Shown here one piece after another: positions 1 through 7,255 of a stretch of 9,901 bases of DNA. The stretch is taken from NCBI GenBank assembly GCA_016934225.1, contig JAFGTH010000273.1, positions 1 to 9,901 of the forward strand, in the 5' to 3' direction. This DNA is from Lentisphaerota bacterium (lineage in GTDB: Bacteria > Verrucomicrobiota > Kiritimatiellia > UBA8416 > JAFGTH01). Made by a program: the position numbers and the translations under genes. Position 1 is the first letter of the stretch; each line of letters opens with the position of its first letter. The notes below the pieces were generated by a model. That model saw only the letters and a list, made by a program, of their open reading frames with translations, made no database searches and had not been told where the DNA came from.

Positions 1-1989
1 ACTTACGTGTTGGAACCAAAAATTGACGGAGTAGCTGTGTCGCTTTTATACAAGAAAGGAACGCTGGCCGTCGGCAGTACGCGGGGAGACGGCAAAATCG
101 GCGACGATATCACAGCAAATATCCGCACCATCAAATCCATACCCCTGCGTCTTCTCGCTGACTCACCTCCTCCATTGATCGAAGTCCGCGGTGAGGTTTA
201 TATGACAAAGTCCGGCTTCGCGGAACTGAATTCCGCCCGTGAGGATGCCGGTGAGGAACCTTTTGCGAACCCGCGGAACGCCGCGGCAGGATCTCTGAAA
301 CTTCTGGACCCTAAAATCGTCGCAACCAGACCACTCGATATAATTCTGTACGGAATCGGCCAATATGAAGGACCAACGATTAAGTCGCATCAGGATACAT
401 TGCGATTGCTCGAACAATGCGGCTTTCCCACACCAATACGGACCTGGAAATGCAAAGACGTAGAAGCACTGTTGGATGCAATAGATGAATTGAACAACAT
501 CCGAATGAGTTTTCCTTTCCAGACGGACGGAGCAGTAATCAAAATTGATCAGCTCTCGTTGTACGATTCGCTCGGAACAACCGCAAAAAGCCCACGATGG
601 GCCATTGCATATAAGTATGAGCCTGAACGCGCCGAAACAGTGCTCAAAGATATCATTGTCCAAGTCGGCCGAACCGGCGTACTCACTCCTGTAGCAGATT
701 TGGAAAAAGTCGAACTAGCCGGTTCTTATATACATCGGGCCACATTGCATAATGAGGATGAAATCCGACGCAAAAATATCATGATTGGAGATCATGTCCT
801 TATAGAGAAAGCCGGAGATGTCATCCCAGCCATCGTCAAAGTACTGAAGGAAAAACGCACAGGCAAAGAAAAACAGTTTGTAATGCCAGACATTTGTCCC
901 GAATGCGGCGGCAAGGTGACACAATTAAAAGGAGAAGTCGCAAAACGCTGTACCAATCTACAGTGCCCGGCCCAGAACATCAGACGACTGGAACACTTTG
1001 CCGCGCGAACCGCTCTGGATATAGAAGGGCTCGGCGACATCGTGGCAAAACGGTTGATTGAAAACGGCCTGGTACGCGAACCCTTGGATTTATTCAGTCT
1101 CGACCCGGCAAAATTGGCAACACTGAATCTCGGATCATCAGAAGAACCGCGTTTGTTCGGAGAAAAAAACTCATACAAATTACTGGCCGCCCTTCAGCGC
1201 GCACGTACGGCGCCTCTGTCGAAATGGATCATGGCCCTTGGCATTCCAAATGTGGGCACTACCGTTGCCAATGATGTAGCCTTGGCCCATCACACACTCG
1301 AAGACTTGCATAATTCCAAACTTCTTGATTCCATTCTGGAACTTACCCGACTGCAGGACCAGGCAAGAACTGTCAATCCCGATTCCACAACAAACCCGCC
1401 TCGAGACAATGCAGAACGAGAAAAGAGAACAAACCAGCTGCAAAACATAGTAAATCGCATGCTGGAAATCGGATCATTCCTCGTAGAACATGGACAAGCC
1501 TATAGAAAAGAAAAAAAACAGAAGAAAAAAGGGCTTACTATTCCCGAGTTCGTAGCCAATATCAAAAAAGAACCGTGCGAAAATATCCTCCGTTTCTTTA
1601 GCTCGAATTACGGAACAAATATCCTGAAAACCATGCGTCAACTGAACATCCGACCCGGCAATGCAACACAAAACGCCGCTTCCTCTACAAATCTCCACGG
1701 CAAGAGCTTCGTGCTGACCGGATCCCTGCTCGGCGTGACCAGAGAAGAAATCGCCGATCGGATCAGAACGCTGGGCGGTTCTGTTTCCAGCTCCGTGTCT
1801 TCCAAAACCGATTACGTTGTTGCCGGCGAAAATCCGGGCGAAGCAAAACTGAAACAGGCAAAAAAACATGGAATTGCCGTGCTCGACGAACAGGAATTCA
1901 GCGACATGATCGGCTCGTTACCCGTCGAGACGGCACGGAAAGAGTCGCCGTCACCCGACGATCTCTTCTCGTGGTCAAAATCAAGGTAG
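1..1989 (+). CDS. ligA: NAD-dependent DNA ligase LigA, 5'-truncated by the window edge
   Basis: This enzyme seals nicks in duplex DNA during replication and repair, using NAD+ to adenylate its active-site lysine. The frame is open to base 1, so the N-terminal Ia (NMN-binding) domain and the true start lie upstream. Numbering residues from the GTG codon at 7, visible parts are motif I LEPKIDG with catalytic Lys5, RGEVYM at 61-66, NPRNAAAGSLK at 89-99, DGAVIKI at 174-180 and SPRWAIAYKY at 195-204. An OB-fold follows, then a four-Cys zinc finger (C297, C300, C315, C320), helix-hairpin-helix motifs (about 336-545) and a C-terminal BRCT domain (about 563-640). Oddity: a charged insert of roughly 70 residues (about 440-512), ending in a lysine-rich run, sits before the last HhH unit, which itself lacks the usual Gly-Ile-Gly hairpin. 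All catalytic motifs that should be visible are intact, so the enzyme looks functional. Identification is essentially certain. Confidence 0.97.
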   Translation, partial: TYVLEPKIDGVAVSLLYKKGTLAVGSTRGDGKIGDDITANIRTIKSIPLRLLADSPPPLIEVRGEVYMTKSGFAELNSAREDAGEEPFANPRNAAAGSLKLLDPKIVATRPLDIILYGIGQYEGPTIKSHQDTLRLLEQCGFPTPIRTWKCKDVEALLDAIDELNNIRMSFPFQTDGAVIKIDQLSLYDSLGTTAKSPRWAIAYKYEPERAETVLKDIIVQVGRTGVLTPVADLEKVELAGSYIHRATLHNEDEIRRKNIMIGDHVLIEKAGDVIPAIVKVLKEKRTGKEKQFVMPDICPECGGKVTQLKGEVAKRCTNLQCPAQNIRRLEHFAARTALDIEGLGDIVAKRLIENGLVREPLDLFSLDPAKLATLNLGSSEEPRLFGEKNSYKLLAALQRARTAPLSKWIMALGIPNVGTTVANDVALAHHTLEDLHNSKLLDSILELTRLQDQARTVNPDSTTNPPRDNAEREKRTNQLQNIVNRMLEIGSFLVEHGQAYRKEKKQKKKGLTIPEFVANIKKEPCENILRFFSSNYGTNILKTMRQLNIRPGNATQNAASSTNLHGKSFVLTGSLLGVTREEIADRIRTLGGSVSSSVSSKTDYVVAGENPGEAKLKQAKKHGIAVLDEQEFSDMIGSLPVETARKESPSPDDLFSWSKSR

Positions 1990-2032
1990 AACACACAGTA
2001 GTTACTGAATCCTGTTTTATGGGAAACACAAA

Positions 2033-2037
2033 AAGGA
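2033..2037 (+). promoter_or_regulatory. Shine-Dalgarno site of aroK
   Basis: AAGGA lies 5 nt before the ATG at 2043. The in-frame ATG at 2019 has no purine-rich site ahead of it and would add eight residues not seen at the start of typical shikimate kinases, so this site favours 2043 as the start. Confidence 0.6.
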
Positions 2038-2042
2038 AATTG

Positions 2043-2561
2043 ATGAATAAATACTCAAACATAGTGCTGGCAGGTTTCATGGGCACCGGCAAAACAGAAG
2101 TCGGAAAACGTCTGGCCAAAAAATTGAGCATGACTTTTGTCGATATGGATGATCTGATTGTCGAACGACAAGATAAGCCTATACCCAAAATTTTTGCCGA
2201 AAAAGGCGAGTCGTTCTTCCGCAATCTTGAAAAGAAACTTGCTAAGGAACTGTCGGCTCAATCAGGCATGGTGATCGCTACAGGTGGAGGAATTGTGCTG
2301 GATCCGATCAACATTGCAGCTTTTCAACGTTCAGGACTCGTAGTGTGCCTGTCAGCAACGCCACAGACAATACTGTCTCGAATTAAAACCGATACCAATA
2401 GACCGCTCCTCGCGGAAAGCAACAAAATGAACAAAATCAAATCCATTCTCAAAGCCAGACAACACCTCTATGATGCAATAGAACATCAGATTGATACGAC
2501 AAACCTGACGATTGACGGCGTTGTGCGCAGAATTCTGGACATCTGCCGGACAGAGACATGA
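2043..2561 (+). CDS. aroK: Shikimate kinase
   Basis: This kinase transfers phosphate from ATP to the 3-hydroxyl of shikimate, the fifth step of the shikimate pathway to aromatic amino acids, in the cytosol. The 172-residue length is normal for the family. Walker A is GFMGTGKT (11-18). Shikimate-binding acids are in DMDD (D34, D36), with R60 in the FFRNLE segment, the GGG loop at 81-83, the lid arginine R120 in NRPLL, and R139 in ARQHLY. All residues expected for binding and catalysis are present. The start at 2043 is chosen because it has a Shine-Dalgarno site and gives a protein that begins directly at the P-loop strand. It lies 53 nt after ligA, and its stop overlaps the queG start by 4 nt, so aroK and queG are probably co-transcribed and translationally coupled. 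The symbol could equally be written aroL, since sequence alone does not separate the isozymes. Confidence 0.95.
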   Translation: MNKYSNIVLAGFMGTGKTEVGKRLAKKLSMTFVDMDDLIVERQDKPIPKIFAEKGESFFRNLEKKLAKELSAQSGMVIATGGGIVLDPINIAAFQRSGLVVCLSATPQTILSRIKTDTNRPLLAESNKMNKIKSILKARQHLYDAIEHQIDTTNLTIDGVVRRILDICRTET

Positions 2562-3463
2562 CGCTGGAAGAAGAAATCATGGCCGAAGCCAAACGCCTCG
2601 GCTTTGCCGACGCGGGCATTGCCGTCGCGGCTCAATCAGAAACCATAAGCATATTCGACTCCTGGCTGAACAACGGCCTGGCGGGCAATATGACGTTTTT
2701 GAAAAAACATCGCCATATTCGTTCTGACATCAGAAACCTGCTTCCTGATGCTAAATCAGTAATTGTGGTTGCCGCAAGATATCCGACCAATCCCGCTCCA
2801 GGGACCGGGTTTGCAACATATGCACGCGGACGCGATTACCATACCGTGATCAAGGCAAAGCTCAAATTGCTTTCGAAATTCATCAGTTCCAGGACAGATT
2901 CCACGGCACATCGCGCATGCGTAGATTCTGCACCCGTGCTTGAACGCGAATGGGCCGTCAGAGCCGGTATCGGATGGCTCGGAAAACAAGGGCAAGTGAT
3001 TAGCCCAAATGCAGGATGTTGCATTCTTCTCGGCGAACTACTGGTGGATATTGAACTGAAGCCTTCACAAAGACTTGAATCGCGTTGCAATTCTTGTCGC
3101 CTTTGTATAGAAGCCTGCCCTACCGGCGCGCTCCAAGAGGATGGTCACGTGAATTCGCAATTGTGCATCTCTTACCTTACCATCGAACATCGTGGCGATA
3201 TACCCGGTTCTTTGCGCAAGAAGATGGGGCAATCATTGTTTGGTTGTGATTTCTGTACATCCGTCTGCCCGTGGAATACAAAAGGTCAGAATATGATCCT
3301 CGATGAATTATCCGGCCAAATCATGCCCACGCCCGAGGAATGCATGGCCATGACAGAAAATGATTTCGAAACACGCTTCATGGATAGCGCCGTATTGAGA
3401 ACAGGACTCAAACAACTCCGGAGAAATGCCTTTATTGCAACAGACAACCGGAATATTTCATGA
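2558..3463 (+). CDS. queG: Epoxyqueuosine reductase QueG, short form
   Basis: This cobalamin-dependent iron-sulfur enzyme reduces epoxyqueuosine to queuosine at position 34 of tRNAs with GUN anticodons, the last step of queuosine synthesis. The family core is visible in the 301 residues. DSAPVLEREWA (123-133) holds the conserved aspartate D123 proposed as proton donor, and GWLGK follows at 139-143. Two [4Fe-4S] sites come from C177/C180/C183/C187 and C203/C230/C233/C237, the last in the typical CDFCTSVCPWN context. The conserved CISYLTIE segment lies between them. E. coli and B. subtilis QueG are about 380 residues because of a C-terminal HEAT-like region; here the protein stops just as that region would begin (LRRNAFIATDN). 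Short forms of this kind occur in many bacteria, so I read it as complete. The ATG at 2558 forms an ATGA overlap with the aroK stop. No other queuosine gene is in view. Confidence 0.95.
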   Translation: MTLEEEIMAEAKRLGFADAGIAVAAQSETISIFDSWLNNGLAGNMTFLKKHRHIRSDIRNLLPDAKSVIVVAARYPTNPAPGTGFATYARGRDYHTVIKAKLKLLSKFISSRTDSTAHRACVDSAPVLEREWAVRAGIGWLGKQGQVISPNAGCCILLGELLVDIELKPSQRLESRCNSCRLCIEACPTGALQEDGHVNSQLCISYLTIEHRGDIPGSLRKKMGQSLFGCDFCTSVCPWNTKGQNMILDELSGQIMPTPEECMAMTENDFETRFMDSAVLRTGLKQLRRNAFIATDNRNIS

Positions 3464-3642
3464 GTTGCGTGTCTAACTGCGGATTGTCTTGATTTATTCG
3501 CTAAAACACGATACGCCCTGAGAGATATCATGCTGGTCACGTCGCAGTATTGCGCTGAAAAAGCGAATTGTTAAAAGTGCTATTTGGATAATGCTTCAAC
3601 TCAAAGCTAATAAATCTTTATCATCCGACGTATAAAATTACA

Positions 3643-4428
3643 ATGAATCGTAATATTCACTCTTTTCTCTCATATTGTGCAAACCGACCAAAGTATTTGC
3701 TGCCGGTTGCGCTGATCGTTGTTTCGTTTTTCGCGTTGAATTCGTATTCGCTCGATACAATTACGCTTAAAAACGGTGAGATTTTCACGGGCGTCTTCGA
3801 TTCATTTAAAAACGGCCGTTTCTATTTCACTCCATCATCCGGCGCTCAACTGAATCAATTAAGCGCTCAAGTTGTGTCTCTGATCATGGACCCAATGGCC
3901 GAAGTGTCGGTAAAACTGCGCGGACAAAGCAAAAAAAATGTGACAAATTTCACATGCTATAAAAACGGAGAATTTGTTTTCTGCCAGGATGGCACAGAGT
4001 CAGCCATTGCGAAATTTCAAGTGACCACTATTGAGATTGGAATGGATTTTAAAAGAGCGATGACTCATCAGCAACAACTCAATCAACAGGCACAGCAAAC
4101 CAACACCGATATTGAAAAAGCAATTAAAAAAGGCATGATTAATATCGTTCATTTTCATGCCATTGGCGAAACATTTGACGCCGCAAGCCGGGCTGCGAGC
4201 ACCCGCTCAGCAAATTACATCGGAGGATTACAGCACAGAAACAAGAACAAGCTGAATATCATTACAATCACCCTGGATAACTGGACCGATCCGGCTGCCG
4301 TCAAATACGGCATCATTTCCGTGCCGCAGTTCTGGTTTTACAAGAAATCGGGCAAACTCTCCACAAAACTAATCGAACGATTCACCAGCGCCGATATAGA
4401 TAAAGCCCTATATTCCGCTCAGAAATAA
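3643..4428 (+). CDS. Secreted protein: tandem SH3-like repeats plus a thioredoxin fold lacking CXXC
   Basis: This 261-residue protein is not from a family I can name. It has a long basic N-region and hydrophobic stretch (about 19-33) consistent with a Sec signal peptide ending near residue 36, so it probably acts outside the cytoplasm. Two similar segments follow. The first, about 38-83, contains FKNGRFYF; the second, about 88-135, contains YKNGEFVF. Each looks like a small beta barrel and they probably arose by duplication. Residues about 140-160 are rich in Gln and Asn and look like a linker. Residues 164-258 resemble a thioredoxin fold: a strand INIVHF, then the helix where WCGPC would sit but no cysteines are present (IGETFDAASRA), a middle strand IITITL, and YGIISVPQFWFY with the cis-proline P228. 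It therefore should not catalyse disulfide exchange; a binding or scaffolding role is inference. The ATG lacks a clear Shine-Dalgarno site. The 179 nt upstream (3464-3642) are AT-rich, with no gene and no convincing terminator. Confidence 0.8.
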   Translation: MNRNIHSFLSYCANRPKYLLPVALIVVSFFALNSYSLDTITLKNGEIFTGVFDSFKNGRFYFTPSSGAQLNQLSAQVVSLIMDPMAEVSVKLRGQSKKNVTNFTCYKNGEFVFCQDGTESAIAKFQVTTIEIGMDFKRAMTHQQQLNQQAQQTNTDIEKAIKKGMINIVHFHAIGETFDAASRAASTRSANYIGGLQHRNKNKLNIITITLDNWTDPAAVKYGIISVPQFWFYKKSGKLSTKLIERFTSADIDKALYSAQK

Positions 4429-4460
4429 AGGCATATGCCCTTGCCTGCCATACATATAAT

Positions 4461-4488
4461 TTGACTTGATTGCGCTTTCTTATATGTT
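4461..4488 (+). promoter_or_regulatory. Candidate sigma-70-type promoter for the purine permease
   Basis: TTGACT (4461-4466) and TATGTT (4483-4488) are separated by 16 nt. They match the TTGACA/TATAAT consensus at 5 of 6 and 4 of 6 positions, and the likely transcription start would lie about 25 nt before the ATG at 4519. It sits in the only gap between the secreted protein and the permease. The pairing was found by eye and has not been scored against background. Confidence 0.4.
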
Positions 4489-4518
4489 AAATGTCTTTAA
4501 AAACCATTGAGAACAGTT

Positions 4519-5859
4519 ATGTTTGAACGACTATTCCGGCTAAAAGAAAACGGTGTCACGATCCGTGTTGAAATACTCGCCGGTGTCACCACTTTCCTGA
4601 CGATGGCCTACATCATCTTTCTTCAACCATTGGTTCTCTCTACAGACTTCGCGGGGCAACCGACAGGACTTGATGCCGGCGCAGTATTGCTCGCCACATG
4701 CGTGGTCTCAGCGTTTGCGACAATATTCATGGGCCTATACGCAAGATACCCGATAGCCCTTGCGCCTGGAATGGGCGAAAATTTCTTTTTCGTCGGCACT
4801 ATCATGGCGCTGTCAGCAGCCGGATTTGTCAATGCATGGCAAACTGCTCTTGGCGTCATATTTCTTTCCGGCATCATATTCTTCGTCTTGTCAATTCTGC
4901 GCGTTAGAGAAGTCATCATCAATGCCATCAGCCCCAGTATGCGCAACGGTATAGCTATCGGCATTGGATTGTTCATTGCGTTTATCGGACTGAAAAATGG
5001 CGGCGTTATTATCGCAAAGCCGGGCACATTTGTAGGTTTGAACAGCAACTTGATCACCGTTGATGTCGTCGTGTTCTTCGTCGGTTTAATCGTAGCCGGC
5101 GGACTACAATCGCGTCATGTCAGAGGTTCCATTCTTTGGGGAATCGGCGCTGCTGCCGCCGTAGCGCTTGCATGCGGCAAAATACGATACAATGGCATCT
5201 TCGGATTGCCTGTTATCGAGAATCCGACGGTTTTCAAAATGGACATCTTGTCGGCGCTCAGTCTGACATGTGCGCCGTTCATCGTCGTGTTTGTTTTTAT
5301 GGATCTGTTCGACACGGTTGGAACGCTCGTTGGCGTGGCGGAACAAGCCGGTTTCATGAAGGATAACAAACTGCCGCGGGCAAGCCAGGCGCTGCTTGTG
5401 GATGCAACCGCCACTGTCGCTGGAGCTTGCATGGGAACCAGCACTGTCACAAGCTACATCGAAAGCGCCGCAGGCGTAGCTTACGGCGGACGAACCGGGC
5501 TTACAAGTCTGGTCGTCGGCATTCTATTTCTTGCGGCATTACTCGTCAGTCCTCTCGTCGGAATGGTCGGCAATTATCCGCCCGTCACTGCATGCGCACT
5601 CGTCGTTGTTGGCGCATTAATGGCCCGCAATGTACAACGCATTGATTGGGACGACTATTCAGAGTCAATACCGGCCTTTCTTACGGCGGTAAGCATCCCG
5701 CTGACGTTCTCGATAGCCGACGGACTGGCTGTCGGCTTTATTTCCTACCCAATGATCAAATTGGTTGCAGGGAAAGGAAAACATGTGAGTTGGCTCATGT
5801 ACATCCTCGCCGGTGTACTCATCGCATACTTCGTCCTTGTTCGAACCAAGGTGACTTGA
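4519..5859 (+). CDS. NCS2/AzgA-family purine (adenine/guanine/hypoxanthine) permease
   Basis: This inner-membrane transporter is of the AzgA-like branch of the NCS2 (nucleobase-cation symporter 2) family, whose members import purine bases with protons. The 446 residues are mostly hydrophobic, consistent with the family's usual 12 to 14 membrane segments. Diagnostic motifs (numbered from ATG 4519) are an N-terminal VTIRVEILAGVTTFLTMAY (13-31), ALAPGMGENFFF (80-91), MDLFDTVGTLVG (261-272) and GTSTVTSYIESAAGV (306-320), which holds the conserved glutamate of the substrate site. The variant GENFFF replaces the more common GLNAFF; whether it shifts specificity cannot be judged here. An in-frame TTG at 4507 would add four residues, but ATG 4519 fits the family's start better and has a weak GAGAA site before it. 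The gene appears monocistronic: the upstream gap holds a promoter candidate and the downstream neighbour is unrelated. Exact substrate is unknown. Confidence 0.93.
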   Translation: MFERLFRLKENGVTIRVEILAGVTTFLTMAYIIFLQPLVLSTDFAGQPTGLDAGAVLLATCVVSAFATIFMGLYARYPIALAPGMGENFFFVGTIMALSAAGFVNAWQTALGVIFLSGIIFFVLSILRVREVIINAISPSMRNGIAIGIGLFIAFIGLKNGGVIIAKPGTFVGLNSNLITVDVVVFFVGLIVAGGLQSRHVRGSILWGIGAAAAVALACGKIRYNGIFGLPVIENPTVFKMDILSALSLTCAPFIVVFVFMDLFDTVGTLVGVAEQAGFMKDNKLPRASQALLVDATATVAGACMGTSTVTSYIESAAGVAYGGRTGLTSLVVGILFLAALLVSPLVGMVGNYPPVTACALVVVGALMARNVQRIDWDDYSESIPAFLTAVSIPLTFSIADGLAVGFISYPMIKLVAGKGKHVSWLMYILAGVLIAYFVLVRTKVT

Positions 5860-5956
5860 TCCTCTCGTTCACATCGGTACTCAACCATTTTTCACTGTAG
5901 AGACAAAGCTCGTCCTTGCTTGCATTTTGACTGTAAATCGAGTAAATTGCTTAGTA

Positions 5957-6256
5957 ATGAAATACGTTAATTGGTTGTTTGGAAAGAATGGCGCGCTATT
6001 TCGGGCCGCAGCAACCGGGCAACTTGATCTTGTGAAAGAATTGATCGCCAATGGAGCCGATGCAAACGTCAAGAGCGCAACCGGATACACACCTCTACAT
6101 CGCGCTGCCCAAAATGGACACCGGGAAGTTGTTGAATTCCTTCTCGAATGCAATGCAAATCCGAATACCCAAACCAAAGATCACCTTACGCCAGCAGCGC
6201 TTGCCGAACAATCGCAGCATATTCATATAGTCCAAATACTGCAGGCGCACATGTAG
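5957..6256 (+). CDS. Small ankyrin-repeat protein
   Basis: The 99-residue protein is almost entirely ankyrin repeats, a helix-turn-helix fold used for protein-protein contacts. A first repeat spans about 13-40 (ALFRAAATGQLDLVKELI then NGADANVKS). The second is canonical at about 43-73, with GYTPLHRAAQNGH and VVEFLLECNANPN. The third is degenerate at about 76-99. There is no signal peptide, so it is probably cytoplasmic, and no second domain is attached. A TTG at 5927 would extend it by ten residues without homology to the repeat, so ATG 5957 is preferred; neither start has a good Shine-Dalgarno site. The 97 nt separating it from the permease contain no clear terminator. Its partner is unknown, and nothing ties it to the lipid operon that starts about 100 nt downstream except proximity. 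Confidence 0.82.
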   Translation: MKYVNWLFGKNGALFRAAATGQLDLVKELIANGADANVKSATGYTPLHRAAQNGHREVVEFLLECNANPNTQTKDHLTPAALAEQSQHIHIVQILQAHM

Positions 6257-6289
6257 CCATTTTTGCGCTTTCGAGCTCTGAATTCATTC

Positions 6290-6318
6290 TTGACCTGCCA
6301 AGGCGCTGCTGGTTCAAT
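6290..6318 (+). promoter_or_regulatory. Candidate promoter for the type II synthase operon
   Basis: TTGACC (6290-6295) and TTCAAT (6313-6318) are separated by an ideal 17 nt. They match consensus at 5 of 6 and 4 of 6 positions and lie about 38 nt before the ATG at 6357. The position in the gap just before a run of overlapping genes fits an operon promoter. Found by eye only. Confidence 0.4.
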
Positions 6319-6356
6319 TCGATCACTATTCCACAACCAATGAAATGGAAATAACC

Positions 6357-6770
6357 ATGTTAAGAGACGAAATCAAAAATTGTATGTCCGACCTTCATCT
6401 GAATGAAACAGGGGCAATATGTGCGTCTTTCACATTCCCTCCGAATTTCACCGGATTCAACGGCCATTTCCCCAATCTCCCCATTCTGCCCGGTGTTTGC
6501 ACTCTTCAGGCAGTGATCTCAATGATGGAAATGCAGCGCGGAGAACAACTACGTATTGAAGAAATTACGCAAGCCAAATTCTCAGCGTTGGTATTCCCAA
6601 AACAGACGCTCGAATATATCTGTACCGAGACGGAAACTGAGGGCATCACAACATCCCTGAAAGCCGTGGTTATGCGACAGCACAAAAAAATCGCCGAAAT
6701 TTTTATGAAAGTATCGAGCAACGGCGCCGCTCAAACCTGGCACCGCGATAAGTCCGGAGCCGATCAATGA
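6357..6770 (+). CDS. FabZ/ApeI-like hotdog 3-hydroxyacyl-ACP dehydratase with Gln at the acid position
   Basis: This protein is predicted to have the single hotdog fold of FabA/FabZ dehydratases, which remove water from 3-hydroxyacyl thioesters on an acyl carrier protein. The signature is FNGHFPNLPILPGVCTLQAV (34-53), matching the GHFPxxPxxPGV family motif with catalytic histidine H37. In FabZ the catalytic Glu stands 14 residues after this His; here that position is Gln51. Related APE dehydratases have Asp or Glu there. Either activity is altered or lost, or another acid substitutes. The length of 137 residues suits the family. Start: ATG 6357 has GGAA 6 nt upstream, whereas in-frame ATG 6345 (four residues longer) has no such site. 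The stop overlaps the next start as ATGA, making this the first gene of the operon. The alternative, a non-dehydratase hotdog thioesterase, is less likely given the HFPxxPxxPGV motif. Confidence 0.82.
   Translation: MLRDEIKNCMSDLHLNETGAICASFTFPPNFTGFNGHFPNLPILPGVCTLQAVISMMEMQRGEQLRIEEITQAKFSALVFPKQTLEYICTETETEGITTSLKAVVMRQHKKIAEIFMKVSSNGAAQTWHRDKSGADQ
6756..6759 (+). promoter_or_regulatory. Shine-Dalgarno site of the thioesterase gene
   Basis: GGAG lies 7 nt before the ATG at 6767, inside the end of the dehydratase gene. It supports that start and shows that the overlapping gene can also recruit ribosomes directly. Confidence 0.6.
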
Positions 6771-7255
6771 CTCGGCGCAGGGATATAGCCCACTTTCAAA
6801 ATCCGCCGAATGCTCCCCTGCCGCTGAAAGGACTCATAACACGAAGAGTCGCGTTTAATGAGGTTGATCCCCTTGGCATTGTCTGGCATGGCAGATACGC
6901 TGTTTTTTTTGAACACGGCGCGGCAGATCTTGAACGGAAATGCGGACTGTCATACGCAGATTTTCTTAAATCTGGAATTCGTGCGCCAATCGTGGAATTT
7001 CATGTCGAGTATTATGAACCTCTGTACTTGGATGAGGAATTCACGATTGAAACAAAAATCGTCTGGAATGAAGCGGCTAAAATCACGATAGAATATAGAT
7101 TAGTCAAACTCTCCGGCGCCATATCATCATCAGCATATACAATCCAACTCCTTACATATGCCGCAACCGGTGAAGTCTGCCTCGTTCCACCTGATATGCT
7201 TCAACAATGCAGGGAAAAATGGAGATCAGGCGCATTCGCCGAGCTCCAACAATGA
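6767..7255 (+). CDS. 4HBT/YbgC-type acyl thioesterase
   Basis: This is a predicted hotdog-fold thioesterase of the 4-hydroxybenzoyl-CoA thioesterase group, which hydrolyses acyl-CoA or acyl-ACP thioesters. The family signature VDPLGIVWHGRYAVFFE (33-49) carries the conserved aspartate D34 and the GIVxH segment, followed by a helix EHGAADLERKCGLSY and the strands VEFHVEYYEPLYLDEEF. The length of 162 residues is slightly above the usual 130-150; the extra residues are an N-terminal basic tail (1-20) and a C-terminal tail. It begins with a 4-nt overlap with the dehydratase stop and ends with a 4-nt overlap with the ketosynthase start, so it belongs to the operon. Its natural job may be release or editing of the acyl product of the synthase. 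Substrate chain length and carrier (CoA or ACP) cannot be told from sequence. Confidence 0.85.
   Translation: MTRRRDIAHFQNPPNAPLPLKGLITRRVAFNEVDPLGIVWHGRYAVFFEHGAADLERKCGLSYADFLKSGIRAPIVEFHVEYYEPLYLDEEFTIETKIVWNEAAKITIEYRLVKLSGAISSSAYTIQLLTYAATGEVCLVPPDMLQQCREKWRSGAFAELQQ

Noticed and set aside
163..663. Minus-strand open frame of 166 codons opposite ligA
   Set aside because: Antisense to the adenylation domain of ligA, Cys- and aromatic-rich in a way typical of shadow frames, with no motif.
3568..3592. TTGTTA and GATAAT upstream of the secreted protein as a promoter
   Set aside because: The spacing is only 13 nt, too short for a sigma-70 promoter; a TATAAA at 3631-3636 is only 6 nt before the ATG and has no good -35 partner.
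4430..4439. Perfect palindrome GGCATATGCC just after the secreted-protein stop codon
   Set aside because: A hairpin would have no room for a loop and no U-run follows, so it is not a convincing terminator; a 10-nt palindrome is expected by chance at this scale.
5927..5957. TTGACT followed by TAGTAA upstream of the ankyrin gene as a promoter
   Set aside because: The spacer is 19 nt, the -10 match is poor, and transcription would start inside the coding region.
7207..7251. Longer start for the ketosynthase at ATG 7207
   Set aside because: The added residues are Arg-rich, translated out of frame from the thioesterase gene, and absent from ketosynthases; ATG 7252 gives the same ATGA overlap seen at the neighbouring junctions.
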